Source: Paenibacillus macquariensis
GTDB taxonomy: Bacteria; Bacillota; Bacilli; Paenibacillales; Paenibacillaceae
DNA length: 64,000 nt
NCBI RefSeq assembly: GCF_900156375.1
Contig: NZ_FTNK01000007.1
Coordinates: 1-64,000, forward strand
Reading direction: 5' to 3'
Under the pieces are notes generated by a model. The model was not told the DNA's origin. It ran no database searches and worked only from the letters and a program-made list of their open reading frames with translations. Positions 46,305-54,276 of this stretch are shown piece after piece; the first letter of the stretch is position 1, and every line of letters starts with the position of its first letter. The translations under genes and the position numbers were made by a program.

Positions 46305-47276
46305 CTAGCCTTGATTTTCCGTAGCTCGATCGTAGGCAACAATAATTTTTTGTACCAATGAATGACGGACAACATCTTGCTCCGAGAAATACACAAAACC
46401 AATCTCAGCAATCGAACTTAATATAGCATTCGCTTCTACCAAACCCGACTTTTTGCCTCTTGGAAGGTCAATTTGTGTAACATCACCTGTAATGACCATC
46501 TTGGCGCCGAATCCGAGCCGAGTCAAGAACATTTTCATTTGTTCAGGTGTTGTATTCTGAGCTTCATCTAGAATAATAAATGCATCCTCAAGTGTTCGGC
46601 CACGCATATATGCAAGCGGAGCAATTTCAATAAGTCCCCGTTCTAATGCTTTCGCAGTCTGATCTGGTCCCATCACGTCGAATAAGGCATCGTATAATGG
46701 ACGCAGATACGGGTCTACTTTCTCCTGTAAATCACCGGGTAGGAATCCTAGATTCTCACCAGCCTCTACAGCAGGTCGGGTCAGAACAATTCGCTTAACA
46801 GACCCTTCTTTCAGTGCAGCAACCGCTAATACAACAGCTAAATATGTCTTTCCGGTCCCCGCAGGACCGATCGCAAACACAATATCTCGTTTCTTAATCG
46901 TTGTGACGTAATGCTTTTGACCAATCGTTTTGACACGTATAGGCTTACCACGAAAGGTAGTTGTTATTTCTCCCTTGAACAAATCTAATAACTGATCGGC
47001 TCTAAAGTCTTTTGCTAAATCTATTGCATACATCACATCGCGTTCCGTTAAGACGTATCCGTTGCGTACCAACTGTAATAGCACATCAAACAACTGTTGA
47101 AGCATTTGAACCTCACGGTCCCCACCCCGTACTGTAATCTCGGCTTCACGCGAATCAATCTTTGCGGGAATTTGTGCCTCGATCATCTTAAGAAAAATAT
47201 CCTGTGGACCAAATATAGCTAGTCCTTCTCCTGCGCTCTGAAATGACACCTTTATACTGTGTGTATTCTCTGACAA
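46305..47276 (-). CDS. phoH: PhoH family ATPase
   Basis: A 323-residue cytosolic P-loop ATPase with an N-terminal KH-like part (about 1-110). Walker A is IGPAGTGKTYLAV, and Walker B is AFIILDEAQNTTPEQM with the PhoH-specific YMRGRTLEDA just before it. Associated with ybeY and RNA metabolism; probable RNA helicase. It starts 6 bases after yqfD and ends 14 bases before pgpH. Confidence 0.95.
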   Translation of the reverse strand: MSENTHSIKVSFQSAGEGLAIFGPQDIFLKMIEAQIPAKIDSREAEITVRGGDREVQMLQQLFDVLLQLVRNGYVLTERDVMYAIDLAKDFRADQLLDLFKGEITTTFRGKPIRVKTIGQKHYVTTIKKRDIVFAIGPAGTGKTYLAVVLAVAALKEGSVKRIVLTRPAVEAGENLGFLPGDLQEKVDPYLRPLYDALFDVMGPDQTAKALERGLIEIAPLAYMRGRTLEDAFIILDEAQNTTPEQMKMFLTRLGFGAKMVITGDVTQIDLPRGKKSGLVEANAILSSIAEIGFVYFSEQDVVRHSLVQKIIVAYDRATENQG

Positions 47277-47282
47277 ATAGCC

Positions 47283-48476
47283 TCAGTCTCCTTGGTTATA
47301 CGCTATTGGTAACTCTTCAGCGATTTTTTCTTCCACTTCAAAAAGAACTTTCATATAAACTTTACCATTCTCTTTCTTCTCTTGCAAAATTTTTCGGCTA
47401 ATGATGGTTGAATCACTACCGTATTTCGCTATAATGTCACGAATTGCGCCTTCTATTCCTTGTTTTTTCGCTTCTTCTATCGTAATCACTTCGCTTCTCT
47501 CTTCCGTTTCCATCACATGTTCGGTCATCCAGCCCATTGGTAATTTGGTGGATCGCCAAGTGAGAGGATCTGTTTCCGTTACAACATCATATTTAGCATA
47601 TGGAACTTTGCCGTAGCCCCATAATTGTACCCCACGATTACCTAGTACAAGATAACTTTTGTTCTTAATTTCTCCTGTATATACTTTACGTTTCTGCACA
47701 GTGGGCACTTCAATGTTGTACTCATGCCACACTAATCCCTTCACTTCACCTTTAGCAACGACAGACTGGGAATTTTCCTCATCCCCTAACAAACCAGAGA
47801 TCAAGATTTGTCCCTTCTTAACCCTACTGTTCTTTGCAACCAAAGGAAGACCCTGTTCTGCATAAATACTTGTAACTACCGCATCTGTTCTGCTAATTAA
47901 ATGCCTTGGACTAAGCAACGGTTTTGTCTCAGGTATCGATGATTCTACAACTTGAATTGTAATTGTAGTTCCTTTACGATCTACGCCAACCCAGGCTGTT
48001 CCAGGTAACTTCCTATTTATTTGCAGTGACAACTCGTCCAAATGATTCAATCGAAATATCCATTGAAGTGGGTAAATCCCCTCTTTCTTGGCTACCACAA
48101 GTACATCATCTGTTGAGATCTTAACGTTACCTACGACTTTCACATCCCATATAACAGAGGATAAAAGGAAAAGTATTGCAAAAAAAGCTACTATGCCAAC
48201 AGCAAAAAATCGACGTTTCTTCAACTTCACCAATTGAAAGGGGAATCCTATCCGTGTATTAACATGTATGCGGCAGCCTGTCCGTTTCAAAAGAGGGCGG
48301 AGAGCATGGAAATCAGACAATAACACTTTCATCTCAAGCGACTGTAATGGAGACGGTTTAACATCCCACACCGGAATGCCCATCTGGCTTAAAGCATTAA
48401 TAAATGATTCCAGATGTCCATCCCTAACTGTGATTCCGACATATCCGCGCCAATAGACTAATGTTGGGATTTTCAA
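47283..48476 (-). CDS. yqfD: Sporulation protein YqfD
   Basis: A 397-residue protein with an N-terminal cytosolic part (WRGYVGITVRDGHLESFIN), a membrane segment (about 95-115, FFAVGIVAFFAILFLLSSV) and a large external domain with WVGVDRKGTTITIQVVE, typical of the YqfD/stage IV family, which is made in the mother cell. The exact role is unknown. It overlaps yqfC by 4 bases (ATGA). Confidence 0.93.
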   Translation of the reverse strand: MKIPTLVYWRGYVGITVRDGHLESFINALSQMGIPVWDVKPSPLQSLEMKVLLSDFHALRPLLKRTGCRIHVNTRIGFPFQLVKLKKRRFFAVGIVAFFAILFLLSSVIWDVKVVGNVKISTDDVLVVAKKEGIYPLQWIFRLNHLDELSLQINRKLPGTAWVGVDRKGTTITIQVVESSIPETKPLLSPRHLISRTDAVVTSIYAEQGLPLVAKNSRVKKGQILISGLLGDEENSQSVVAKGEVKGLVWHEYNIEVPTVQKRKVYTGEIKNKSYLVLGNRGVQLWGYGKVPYAKYDVVTETDPLTWRSTKLPMGWMTEHVMETEERSEVITIEEAKKQGIEGAIRDIIAKYGSDSTIISRKILQEKKENGKVYMKVLFEVEEKIAEELPIAYNQGD

Positions 48477-48766
48477 TGACTCTCCTCCGTTTCTATGTAT
48501 TTTATATTCTTAACTGTTCCTTCTATCAACACTTCCTTGGGTAAAATAGACCGAATCATAAGTTCCGATCCCTCTATCTCAAGCGATCCTTGAGTAAGTG
48601 CAAGAATTAACTTATCTGGTGAAAAATGAATCACACCATTATGATTCTCGATAAAGAGTTCTTTGTTACCCACCATAGTTAACCGAGGGAGATTAAACAC
48701 AATGTCCTGAGGCAAATCTAGTTTCTCATAAGTCCAATTACGAAGTTTGCGACTGATCCGGGTCAT
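48473..48766 (-). CDS. yqfC: Sporulation protein YqfC
   Basis: A 97-residue YabP/YqfC-family protein with LDLPQDIVFNLPRLTMVG and LFIENHNGVIHF. The family acts in the sporulating mother cell with YqfD. It begins a separate transcription unit: a SigE-like promoter lies 31-60 bases upstream and a terminator lies beyond it. GGGGAAGG lies before the ATG. Confidence 0.9.
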   Translation of the reverse strand: MTRISRKLRNWTYEKLDLPQDIVFNLPRLTMVGNKELFIENHNGVIHFSPDKLILALTQGSLEIEGSELMIRSILPKEVLIEGTVKNIKYIETEESH

Positions 48767-48796
48767 ACGGAGGCCTTCCCCCTTCCTGTACTTTAA

Positions 48797-48826
48797 ACCT
48801 TATGCGGGGAACAACCTTTTTATGAA
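48797..48826 (-). promoter_or_regulatory. Putative SigE promoter of yqfC-yqfD
   Basis: TTCATAAA (48819-48826) and CATAAGGT (48797-48804) are spaced by 14 bases, close to the SigE pattern (ATA-type -35 and CATA-type -10). Placement directly before two mother-cell sporulation genes supports it. Confidence 0.6.
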
Positions 48827-48869
48827 AGCAATTGCTCAAGAAATACTTCAAAAAATAATATCAAGAATG

Positions 48870-48910
48870 AAAAAAAGCCCCTATATACATCAACCCATTA
48901 CTAGAGGGGC
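48870..48910 (-). terminator. Terminator-like hairpin upstream of the yqfC promoter
   Basis: GCCCCT (48877-48882) pairs with AGGGGC (48905-48910), with a 22-base loop, followed on the minus strand by seven T. It would end transcripts arriving from the region upstream, such as a possible RNA at 48955-49054. Confidence 0.7.
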
Positions 48911-48954
48911 GTGGAGGAGCTTTTACAAGATTTGAATAACGTCGACTCATATTT

Positions 48955-49054
48955 CTATCCATCGTTCTCCAAATGGCTCAAAGGCGTAATTAGGAGCCCT
49001 ATGCTCCTGATCAGGATCCGTTGATAAATTAAAAATTAGAAACTGATCCGATAG
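48955..49054 (-). other. Possible structured RNA upstream of yqfC
   Basis: On the minus strand, CTATCG (49049-49054) can pair with the CGAT..GATAG segment (48955-48964), GATCAG (49043-49048) with CTGATC (49009-49014), and AGGAGC (49003-49008) with GCTCCT (48992-48997). The helices nest or abut like a compact three-stem fold. It lies between two terminator hairpins. No known riboswitch motif was recognised. An alternative is simple chance palindromes. Confidence 0.35.
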
Positions 49055-49126
49055 TTCGTCCCATCAAAGTGGAGTACTCAAGGTCAATAAATACGAAACC
49101 CTAATTTCACAATAATAATAGTCGAA

Positions 49127-49172
49127 ACAAAAAGAATGGCAGAACAAGGATTCCCTTGACCTGCCATTCTTT
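49127..49172 (-). terminator. Terminator of the yqeZ-floA unit
   Basis: A perfect AAAGAATGGCAG / CTGCCATTCTTT stem with inner CAAGG/CCTTG pairing, followed on the minus strand by TTGTTT. Confidence 0.88.
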
Positions 49173-49197
49173 GTACAACTATCGTATCTAAACTATT

Positions 49198-49671
49198 CTA
49201 GGACTGCCGGTTATTATATGGTTGTTTGGCACGTGGAGGTCCCAATATCTCAGACCAAATAATGCCATTCACCGTTTGGTTCACCGCGCTTGATGAATTG
49301 GACTGCTTTAATTCCTCATCAGAATTATCATAAGCATTCCACTCTGTGGAAGAGGGTGTAGAAATTTTATCTAAAGCTGCCGTGACACGATCAATATCTT
49401 TTTGCATTTCAAGATTTCGACTTTGTATCGTATCTTCCCACATCTGAGAAACGCCTTCACCCGTCTTGTAATCCGGACCTGGAGAGAAATCCCTAACAGA
49501 GTCATCACTTTCTCTAGTGAATATAGGATCTGGTGATTGTTCTCCATTCCCTCCAAATGTCGGCATACTGCTAGGGTTATTCTTTGACTTTGTTTTCCCT
49601 TTGTTTGTTATCGCTGAGATAACACCTAAAGCAGCAATTATGAGCCAAATATAATCCATGGGATACATCAT
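49198..49671 (-). CDS. Small membrane-anchored protein of unknown function downstream of floA
   Basis: A 157-residue protein with one N-terminal membrane segment (about 5-22, MDYIWLIIAALGVISAI) followed by a polar, low-complexity cytosolic region. A short predicted helix (EDTIQSRNLEMQKDIDRV) and a conserved-looking end NGIIWSEILGPPRAKQPY are the only landmarks. Position after floA suggests cotranscription with yqeZ-floA. The start is ambiguous between two adjacent ATGs and a third four codons on; the first is shown. Not a recognised family. Confidence 0.65.
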   Translation of the reverse strand: MMYPMDYIWLIIAALGVISAITNKGKTKSKNNPSSMPTFGGNGEQSPDPIFTRESDDSVRDFSPGPDYKTGEGVSQMWEDTIQSRNLEMQKDIDRVTAALDKISTPSSTEWNAYDNSDEELKQSNSSSAVNQTVNGIIWSEILGPPRAKQPYNNRQS

Positions 49672-49681
49672 TCCCTACTTA

Positions 49682-50692
49682 TTATTTTTTGGGAGTGTTA
49701 GAACTATCTCCACCGTCACCAGTTTTACCGATAGATCCTCTCATTTGAGTATCTGCTTCGATATTTTTGAGGTTCATATAATCCATTACACCAAGACGTC
49801 CAGAACGTAGTGCTTCTGCCATTGCTAAAGGTACTTCTGATTCAGCTTCTACAACCTTCGCTCTCATCTCAATGACACGTGCCTTCATTTCTTGCTCTTG
49901 AGCTACAGCCATTGCACGACGTTCTTCAGCCTTCGCTTGAGCAATTCTCTTGTCAGCTTCTGCTTGTTCAGTTTGTAGATATGCTCCAATATTCTTACCG
50001 ATATCAACATCCGCGATATCAATGGATAAGATTTCAAAAGCCGTCCCTGCATCCAATCCCTTAGAAAGAACCGTACGAGAAATCATATCTGGATTCTCTA
50101 ATACATTTTTATGAGAATCACTTGATCCGACAGTTGTAACAATACCTTCCCCTACACGAGCAATAATCGTTTCTTCACCGGCACCACCGACTAGACGATC
50201 GATATTCGCACGTACGGTAACACGCGCCTTAACTTTAACTTCAATTCCGTTTCTCGCAACTGCAGCAACCGTAGGCGTCTCAATGACACGTGGATTGACA
50301 CTCATTTGAACCGCCTGTAGTACATCACGACCTGCCAGGTCAATGGCAGCAGCACGTTCAAATTCCAATGGAATATTAGCACGCTGAGCGGCAATCAATG
50401 AATTGACTACGCGGTCTACATTCCCACCTGCCAGATAATGGCTTTCCAACTGGTTTATATCAAGCCCTAAGCCAGCTTTTGTTGCCTTAATCATTGGGTT
50501 AACAATTCTACTTGGTGTAACACGACGCAATTTCATCGCAACTAATGTGATAATGCTAATACGTACACCTGATGACAGGGCAGCAATCCATAGCATAACT
50601 GGGAAAAAGTTGAAGAATACACTTAACACAATGATTACCACAACAGCAATCAACAAAATAGGAATTAATGTTGTATCCATAAATTGATTCAT
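49682..50692 (-). CDS. floA: Flotillin-like protein FloA
   Basis: A 336-residue membrane scaffold of functional microdomains. It has an N-terminal hydrophobic hairpin (about 10-55), an SPFH-type domain (about 60-220, with [21 protein letters not shown] split by motifs such as [11 protein letters not shown]) and a coiled region with repeated EA/EE heptads ([20 protein letters not shown]). Formerly YqfA. It starts 27 bases after yqeZ, its NfeD-type partner. Confidence 0.95.
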   Translation of the reverse strand: MNQFMDTTLIPILLIAVVVIIVLSVFFNFFPVMLWIAALSSGVRISIITLVAMKLRRVTPSRIVNPMIKATKAGLGLDINQLESHYLAGGNVDRVVNSLIAAQRANIPLEFERAAAIDLAGRDVLQAVQMSVNPRVIETPTVAAVARNGIEVKVKARVTVRANIDRLVGGAGEETIIARVGEGIVTTVGSSDSHKNVLENPDMISRTVLSKGLDAGTAFEILSIDIADVDIGKNIGAYLQTEQAEADKRIAQAKAEERRAMAVAQEQEMKARVIEMRAKVVEAESEVPLAMAEALRSGRLGVMDYMNLKNIEADTQMRGSIGKTGDGGDSSNTPKK

Positions 50693-50719
50693 CCTCCATA
50701 ATCTATATTTGATTAAACG

Positions 50720-52096
50720 CTAATCAACAATTGGTTTAACGACAATACGAGAACCCTCAACCTTCACAACATGAATAGTCATGTTAGTACCGATAAACTC
50801 TCCATCTGTGACGACGTCAAAACGCTCTCCATCAATTAATACGGTTCCCGCAGGACGAAGTGGTGTAACGCTAACCCCATTCTTGCCAAGTAAATTCTCT
50901 TGGCTTACCGACGGAATAAACCCTTTTTCTTTACTTAACGTGTCATTCAATATAAAACGATTCCATATGCCACGTTTCTTGAACACTATCGCTACTATGA
51001 TGATTACGATCAGTGCAGAGACACTTGCAATTCCTAATGATAACGCGACATGAGAAGTACTATAAGCTGCCCGTACTACACCAACAATAAGACTTGCTGA
51101 CCCAAGTAATCCTAGTATCCCGAAGCTTGGAATAAACAATTCAAGTGCCAACATGATGATCCCAATGATAAAGAGCACCCACGTCTCCGACCCAGCAAAT
51201 CCCGCAACATAGTTACCAAAGAAATAGAGCACGAATCCAGTAACACCTAGAATCCCAGGAATTCCAAATCCAGGAACAATCAATTCAATGATCACTCCGG
51301 CAATTCCCATAAACAGGAGTAAAGTCATCACAATCCGATTCGTTAAGAACTCAGAAAATTTCTCAGCACCTGATTGTTCGACACGAAACATATCATCCGT
51401 CGAGTAACCCATCCAATTAACGACCTCATCCGTCGTATTCGCAATGGTATCTGAATACCCCACTTTCATTGCCTGTTCGCTAGTCAGTGAGATGATCTCG
51501 CCCTTCTCTTTCGTATCGTTAATTTCAGGCATATCAACAACCATGTTCACATCTGTCATACCTTGAGCAATCTTTGGATCACGCTTACTTACCTCAGCTG
51601 CACTAGACATAAGCGACTTCCAATAGGACACTAGCTTAGGATCCTCAATAGGATTACCTGTAATGCCATCGACTAGTACCGCCGCACCAATCATACTACC
51701 CGGCGCCATAGCGATCTTATCCGCATTTAAGGCGATATAACTTCCTGCTGAAGCAGCATCTCCTCGTATGTATGCGACCGTAGGAATTTCACTTTTACGA
51801 ATGATGTCAACAATATTATGGGCTGTATCTATCCTTCCACCAGGCGTGTTTATTTCCAGCACGATGAGGGACGCATTCATTTCTTTAGCTTCTGTAAATC
51901 CCCGCTCCATGAACTTCTGAAGCCCTCTTTCAATATCTTGGTCAATCGGAATAATATACACAGTCCCCGATTTAGTCTCTGTCGGAGATACAGGCGCTGC
52001 AAAGGCTGTTCCCATTTGACCTAAAACAGGGAGAATCAGCACCATGACGAGTAGACTCATGACAAAAAGCGAACATTTCTTTTTGATATTCGTCAA
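50720..52096 (-). CDS. yqeZ: NfeD-family membrane protein with ClpP-like protease domain (YqeZ)
   Basis: A 458-residue protein with a signal peptide (about 8-33), an N-terminal ClpP/SppA-like serine protease domain (ARG..DAASAGSYIALNADKIAM with the Ser of the ASAGSY motif), four or five membrane segments (about 265-385) and a C-terminal OB-like NfeD domain. It works with FloA in membrane organisation. The start is TTG with AGGAGG 7 bases upstream. Cotranscribed with floA. Confidence 0.92.
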   Translation of the reverse strand: MTNIKKKCSLFVMSLLVMVLILPVLGQMGTAFAAPVSPTETKSGTVYIIPIDQDIERGLQKFMERGFTEAKEMNASLIVLEINTPGGRIDTAHNIVDIIRKSEIPTVAYIRGDAASAGSYIALNADKIAMAPGSMIGAAVLVDGITGNPIEDPKLVSYWKSLMSSAAEVSKRDPKIAQGMTDVNMVVDMPEINDTKEKGEIISLTSEQAMKVGYSDTIANTTDEVVNWMGYSTDDMFRVEQSGAEKFSEFLTNRIVMTLLLFMGIAGVIIELIVPGFGIPGILGVTGFVLYFFGNYVAGFAGSETWVLFIIGIIMLALELFIPSFGILGLLGSASLIVGVVRAAYSTSHVALSLGIASVSALIVIIIVAIVFKKRGIWNRFILNDTLSKEKGFIPSVSQENLLGKNGVSVTPLRPAGTVLIDGERFDVVTDGEFIGTNMTIHVVKVEGSRIVVKPIVD

Positions 52097-52197
52097 ATCC
52101 CTTCCTCCTTTCTGTCGTATTCATATCCAACTTAAGTCTATATTATGTACCCAACTTATCCTTATTACTACGTTCTATGCCTGTTGAAGTTTCAAAA

Positions 52198-52231
52198 AAT
52201 AAAAAACACCCCTCAAAAATCGAGGGATGTT
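52198..52231 (-). terminator. Terminator after yqeY
   Basis: AACACCCCTC / GAGGGATGTT stem with five-base loop (52205-52231), then a minus-strand run TTTTTTATTTTTTG. It lies just after the yqeY stop, so rpsU-yqeY and yqeZ-floA are mostly separate. Confidence 0.9.
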
Positions 52232-52241
52232 CCGTTATTGT

Positions 52242-52685
52242 TTATTGCAGAAATTGTTGAACTACTTGATTAACAAGCTTGCCGTCAGCGAGTCCCTTAA
52301 CCTTAGGCATCAGGGCACTCATTAATTTCCCCATTTCGGCTTTCGAAGAAGCACCGGTTTCATGGATGGTCTGCTGTACAATGACTTTAATTTCTTCTTC
52401 AGTAAGCTGAGCGGGAAGATACTGGCCGACTATCTCGATTTCTGCTTTTGCATTAGCGGATAGATCATCGCGTCCTGCTTTTTCAAATTCTTGGAGGGCA
52501 TCTTTGCGCTGTTTGATTTCACGACCTAGGATATCAAGCACCTCGGAATCATCCAAAGTTCTTTTCAAATCTATTTCAAGATTCATGATTGTCGAACGAA
52601 TCATTCTAATAGTGGAGAGTTTGAATTTATCGCGACTCTTCATTGCTTGTTTCATGTCTTCGTTCAATCGCTCGCTAAGATTCAT
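52242..52685 (-). CDS. yqeY: GatB/YqeY domain protein
   Basis: A 147-residue protein homologous to the C-terminal tRNA-binding tail of GatB. N-terminus SLSERLNEDMKQAMKSRDKFKLS and AEMGKLMSALMPKVKGLADG are typical. It may sense or bind tRNA; function unproven. It follows rpsU on the same mRNA, an arrangement conserved in Bacillota. Confidence 0.93.
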   Translation of the reverse strand: MNLSERLNEDMKQAMKSRDKFKLSTIRMIRSTIMNLEIDLKRTLDDSEVLDILGREIKQRKDALQEFEKAGRDDLSANAKAEIEIVGQYLPAQLTEEEIKVIVQQTIHETGASSKAEMGKLMSALMPKVKGLADGKLVNQVVQQFLQ

Positions 52686-52700
52686 AGTTGTTAAATCCCC

Positions 52701-52874
52701 CTAAAACTTTCTCTTACGAGCAGCCTCAGACTTCAGCTTTTTCTTAACGCTTGGCTTTTCATAATGTTTACGTTTTTTCACCTCAGCCAAGACGCCATCT
52801 TTAGCGATGGAACGTTTAAAGCGACGAAGTGCAGCATCGATTGTCTCATTTTTACGAACTTTCGTTTCAGACAC
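52701..52874 (-). CDS. rpsU: 30S ribosomal protein S21
   Basis: The 57-residue S21, very basic: [20 protein letters not shown] and [20 protein letters not shown]. The start is GTG with GGAGGGAGGG about 7 bases upstream; the frame stays open 18 codons further with no support. Followed by yqeY after 16 bases. Transcribed from a strong promoter. Confidence 0.96.
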   Translation of the reverse strand: MSETKVRKNETIDAALRRFKRSIAKDGVLAEVKKRKHYEKPSVKKKLKSEAARKRKF

Positions 52875-52933
52875 CAGTTTTCCCTCCCTCCGACCAGACC
52901 GTCCAAGAGTATTAACACGGTTCATCAACTTTT

Positions 52934-52963
52934 ATTATAGGTGATAGTGAAATAAGGTGTCAA
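52934..52963 (-). promoter_or_regulatory. SigA promoter of rpsU
   Basis: TTGACA (-35, 52958-52963) and TATAAT (-10, 52934-52939) with an 18-base spacer, both consensus. The start is near 52927 and the leader about 53 bases long. Confidence 0.92.
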
Positions 52964-53015
52964 CCTTACAGCTATTTTTTTCGTAATCTGATACAATACA
53001 CTTTTTTCCATACCC

Positions 53016-53375
53016 TTATTGATGGGAGTTAGAGATGCCTGTTAGAGCCCCTAACTTGGCCCCTCCAAGCAGGTGAAAGTGTATATGGTGCACGGTTTGT
53101 TCACCGTCACGACCGCAGTTATTAATGAGTCGAAATCCCGATTCAGCAATACCTAAATCTACTGCAAGTTTCTGTGCTACCTGATGAATCTCTGCAATAA
53201 TTGGCATATTTTCAGGAGAAACTTCATTCATGGAAGCAATATGTACTTTGGGAATAATTAATACATGTATAGGAGCCGCAGGCTGTATGTCGTGAAATGC
53301 CACAATATTCTCATTCTCAAACACCTTGTTACTAGGGATACTTCCCTCTATAATTTTACAAAATAAACAATCCAC
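53016..53375 (-). CDS. HIT family nucleotide-binding protein
   Basis: A 119-residue histidine-triad protein of the HINT type: CLFCKIIEGSIPSNKVFE, HVLIIPKVHIASMNEV and the triad HHIHFHLLGG. The triad His are present. Likely a phosphoramidase or nucleotide hydrolase of unknown in vivo substrate. Stands alone with no obvious terminator before the rpsU promoter. Confidence 0.95.
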   Translation of the reverse strand: MDCLFCKIIEGSIPSNKVFENENIVAFHDIQPAAPIHVLIIPKVHIASMNEVSPENMPIIAEIHQVAQKLAVDLGIAESGFRLINNCGRDGEQTVHHIHFHLLGGAKLGALTGISNSHQ

Positions 53376-53483
53376 TATATTGCCCCCTCAACTAACTTTT
53401 ATTTATTTTATCATACTGGATAAAGAATAGGCTCGTCCAATGTCCTTAGTCAAAACAAAACGTATGTTGAATAAAAAGAATAC

Positions 53484-53527
53484 GGGGCAGGTCCTTAGGG
53501 CCATCGTTCCGACCTTAGGACCTCCCC
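53484..53527 (-). terminator. Terminator of the Sm-like gene
   Basis: GGGG.AGGTCCTTAGG pairs with CCTTAGGACCT.CCCC with one T-T mismatch, followed on the minus strand by TATTCTTTTTATTC. Confidence 0.85.
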
Positions 53528-53548
53528 CTTCAAACAGTAATTGTATTA

Positions 53549-53989
53549 TTAATAAAATGGCAAGATAGAAATGGCAGTCAAAGCTGCTAACGGCAATAGC
53601 AAACGATTAAAGCGTCGTCTCCCGTATGGATTGTAGCCAAATCCAGGAGAATAGTATCCTGGGACAAAAGCACGTACATCTACACCTGGATATCCACTGG
53701 ATCCAAAAGATGGATTGCCATAAACTTGCTGTGCTTGGTGTGTTCCATACGGTGTCGGTTGATGCGTATTACATCCACATCCTCCAACAGGAGCCATGTT
53801 CTCATGTGGCATACTAGCATTATCCATATGATCACAATACATTTCATGACCAACCGGTACCGCTAAATGTAGGTGGGTATCATCCACATTGTCTACAAAA
53901 CCATCAAAACTTCTTCCATCCACAATGACCACTCGCACATAACGATGCATGTGATGGTGACACATTTGCTTAGCTTCAACCTTTTCCAT
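53549..53989 (-). CDS. Small Sm-like protein with metal-binding-like Cys/His segments (unknown function)
   Basis: A 146-residue protein. Residues 15-45 (HRYVRVVIVDGRSFDGFVD, then NVDDTHLHLAVP) follow the Sm1 motif of Sm/LSm folds (beta strands with V..VDGR.F.G.V..V....L.L), but the Sm2 half is not visible. A Cys/His-rich loop (MCHHHMH before the Sm part; CDHMDNASMPHENM and GGCGCNTH after it) suggests metal binding. The tail is Gly/Tyr/Pro-rich and ends in a hydrophobic stretch RLLLPLAALTAISILPFY. Start chosen by AGGAGG 10 bases upstream of MEKVE. Possibly spore- or surface-related; unproven. Confidence 0.6.
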   Translation of the reverse strand: MEKVEAKQMCHHHMHRYVRVVIVDGRSFDGFVDNVDDTHLHLAVPVGHEMYCDHMDNASMPHENMAPVGGCGCNTHQPTPYGTHQAQQVYGNPSFGSSGYPGVDVRAFVPGYYSPGFGYNPYGRRRFNRLLLPLAALTAISILPFY

Positions 53990-54089
53990 TTCTTCTAGTC
54001 CTCCTAAATATTCCATGATTTACTACCATCATATTCAGGTCTAGGCGAATGGATACTGATTAATAGGTTGAATAACATCAAAAAAAGAA

Positions 54090-54182
54090 TAAAAAAAAGA
54101 AGAAGCACCCAGTCAGCTTGCAAAAAAGCTGCTTGACGTACGGACTTATGACAGGGAAATCCATCTCCCTTCCATAAGTCCG
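54090..54182 (-). terminator. Tandem hairpins and terminator after sbcC
   Basis: The first hairpin CGGACTTATG / CATAAGTCCG (54141-54182, with inner AGGGA/TCCCT) is followed by a second, AAGCTG/CAGCTT (54114-54131), and then by a run of eight T on the minus strand (54091-54098). Together they end the addB-addA-sbcD-sbcC mRNA. Confidence 0.75.
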
Positions 54183-54276
54183 CCGAGGTACTTCTCAAAG
54201 TGATGTCGGTTATTATCTGTATTATAACAGCAGCTTGTTACTGTTACTGTGACAGACATCACAACCATATTTATCT

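Larger units (their letters stand above)
48767..49197. other. 431-base intergenic region between yqfC and the 49.2-kb membrane gene
   Basis: From low to high: a SigE-like promoter (48797-48826), a terminator-like hairpin (48870-48910), a possible structured segment (48955-49054), and the terminator of the next gene (49127-49172). No real protein gene is evident; a 33-codon frame at 48861-48962 runs through the hairpin and is not convincing. Confidence 0.6.

Noticed and set aside
48861..48962. 33-codon minus-strand frame starting MDRNMSRRYS
   Set aside because: It has a weak GGAGAA site but runs through the terminator hairpin and has no recognisable family pattern.
54004..54198. 64-residue hydrophobic minus-strand frame
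   Set aside because: It is made of hairpin and T-run sequence after sbcC and overlaps the next gene start; no ribosome site seen.
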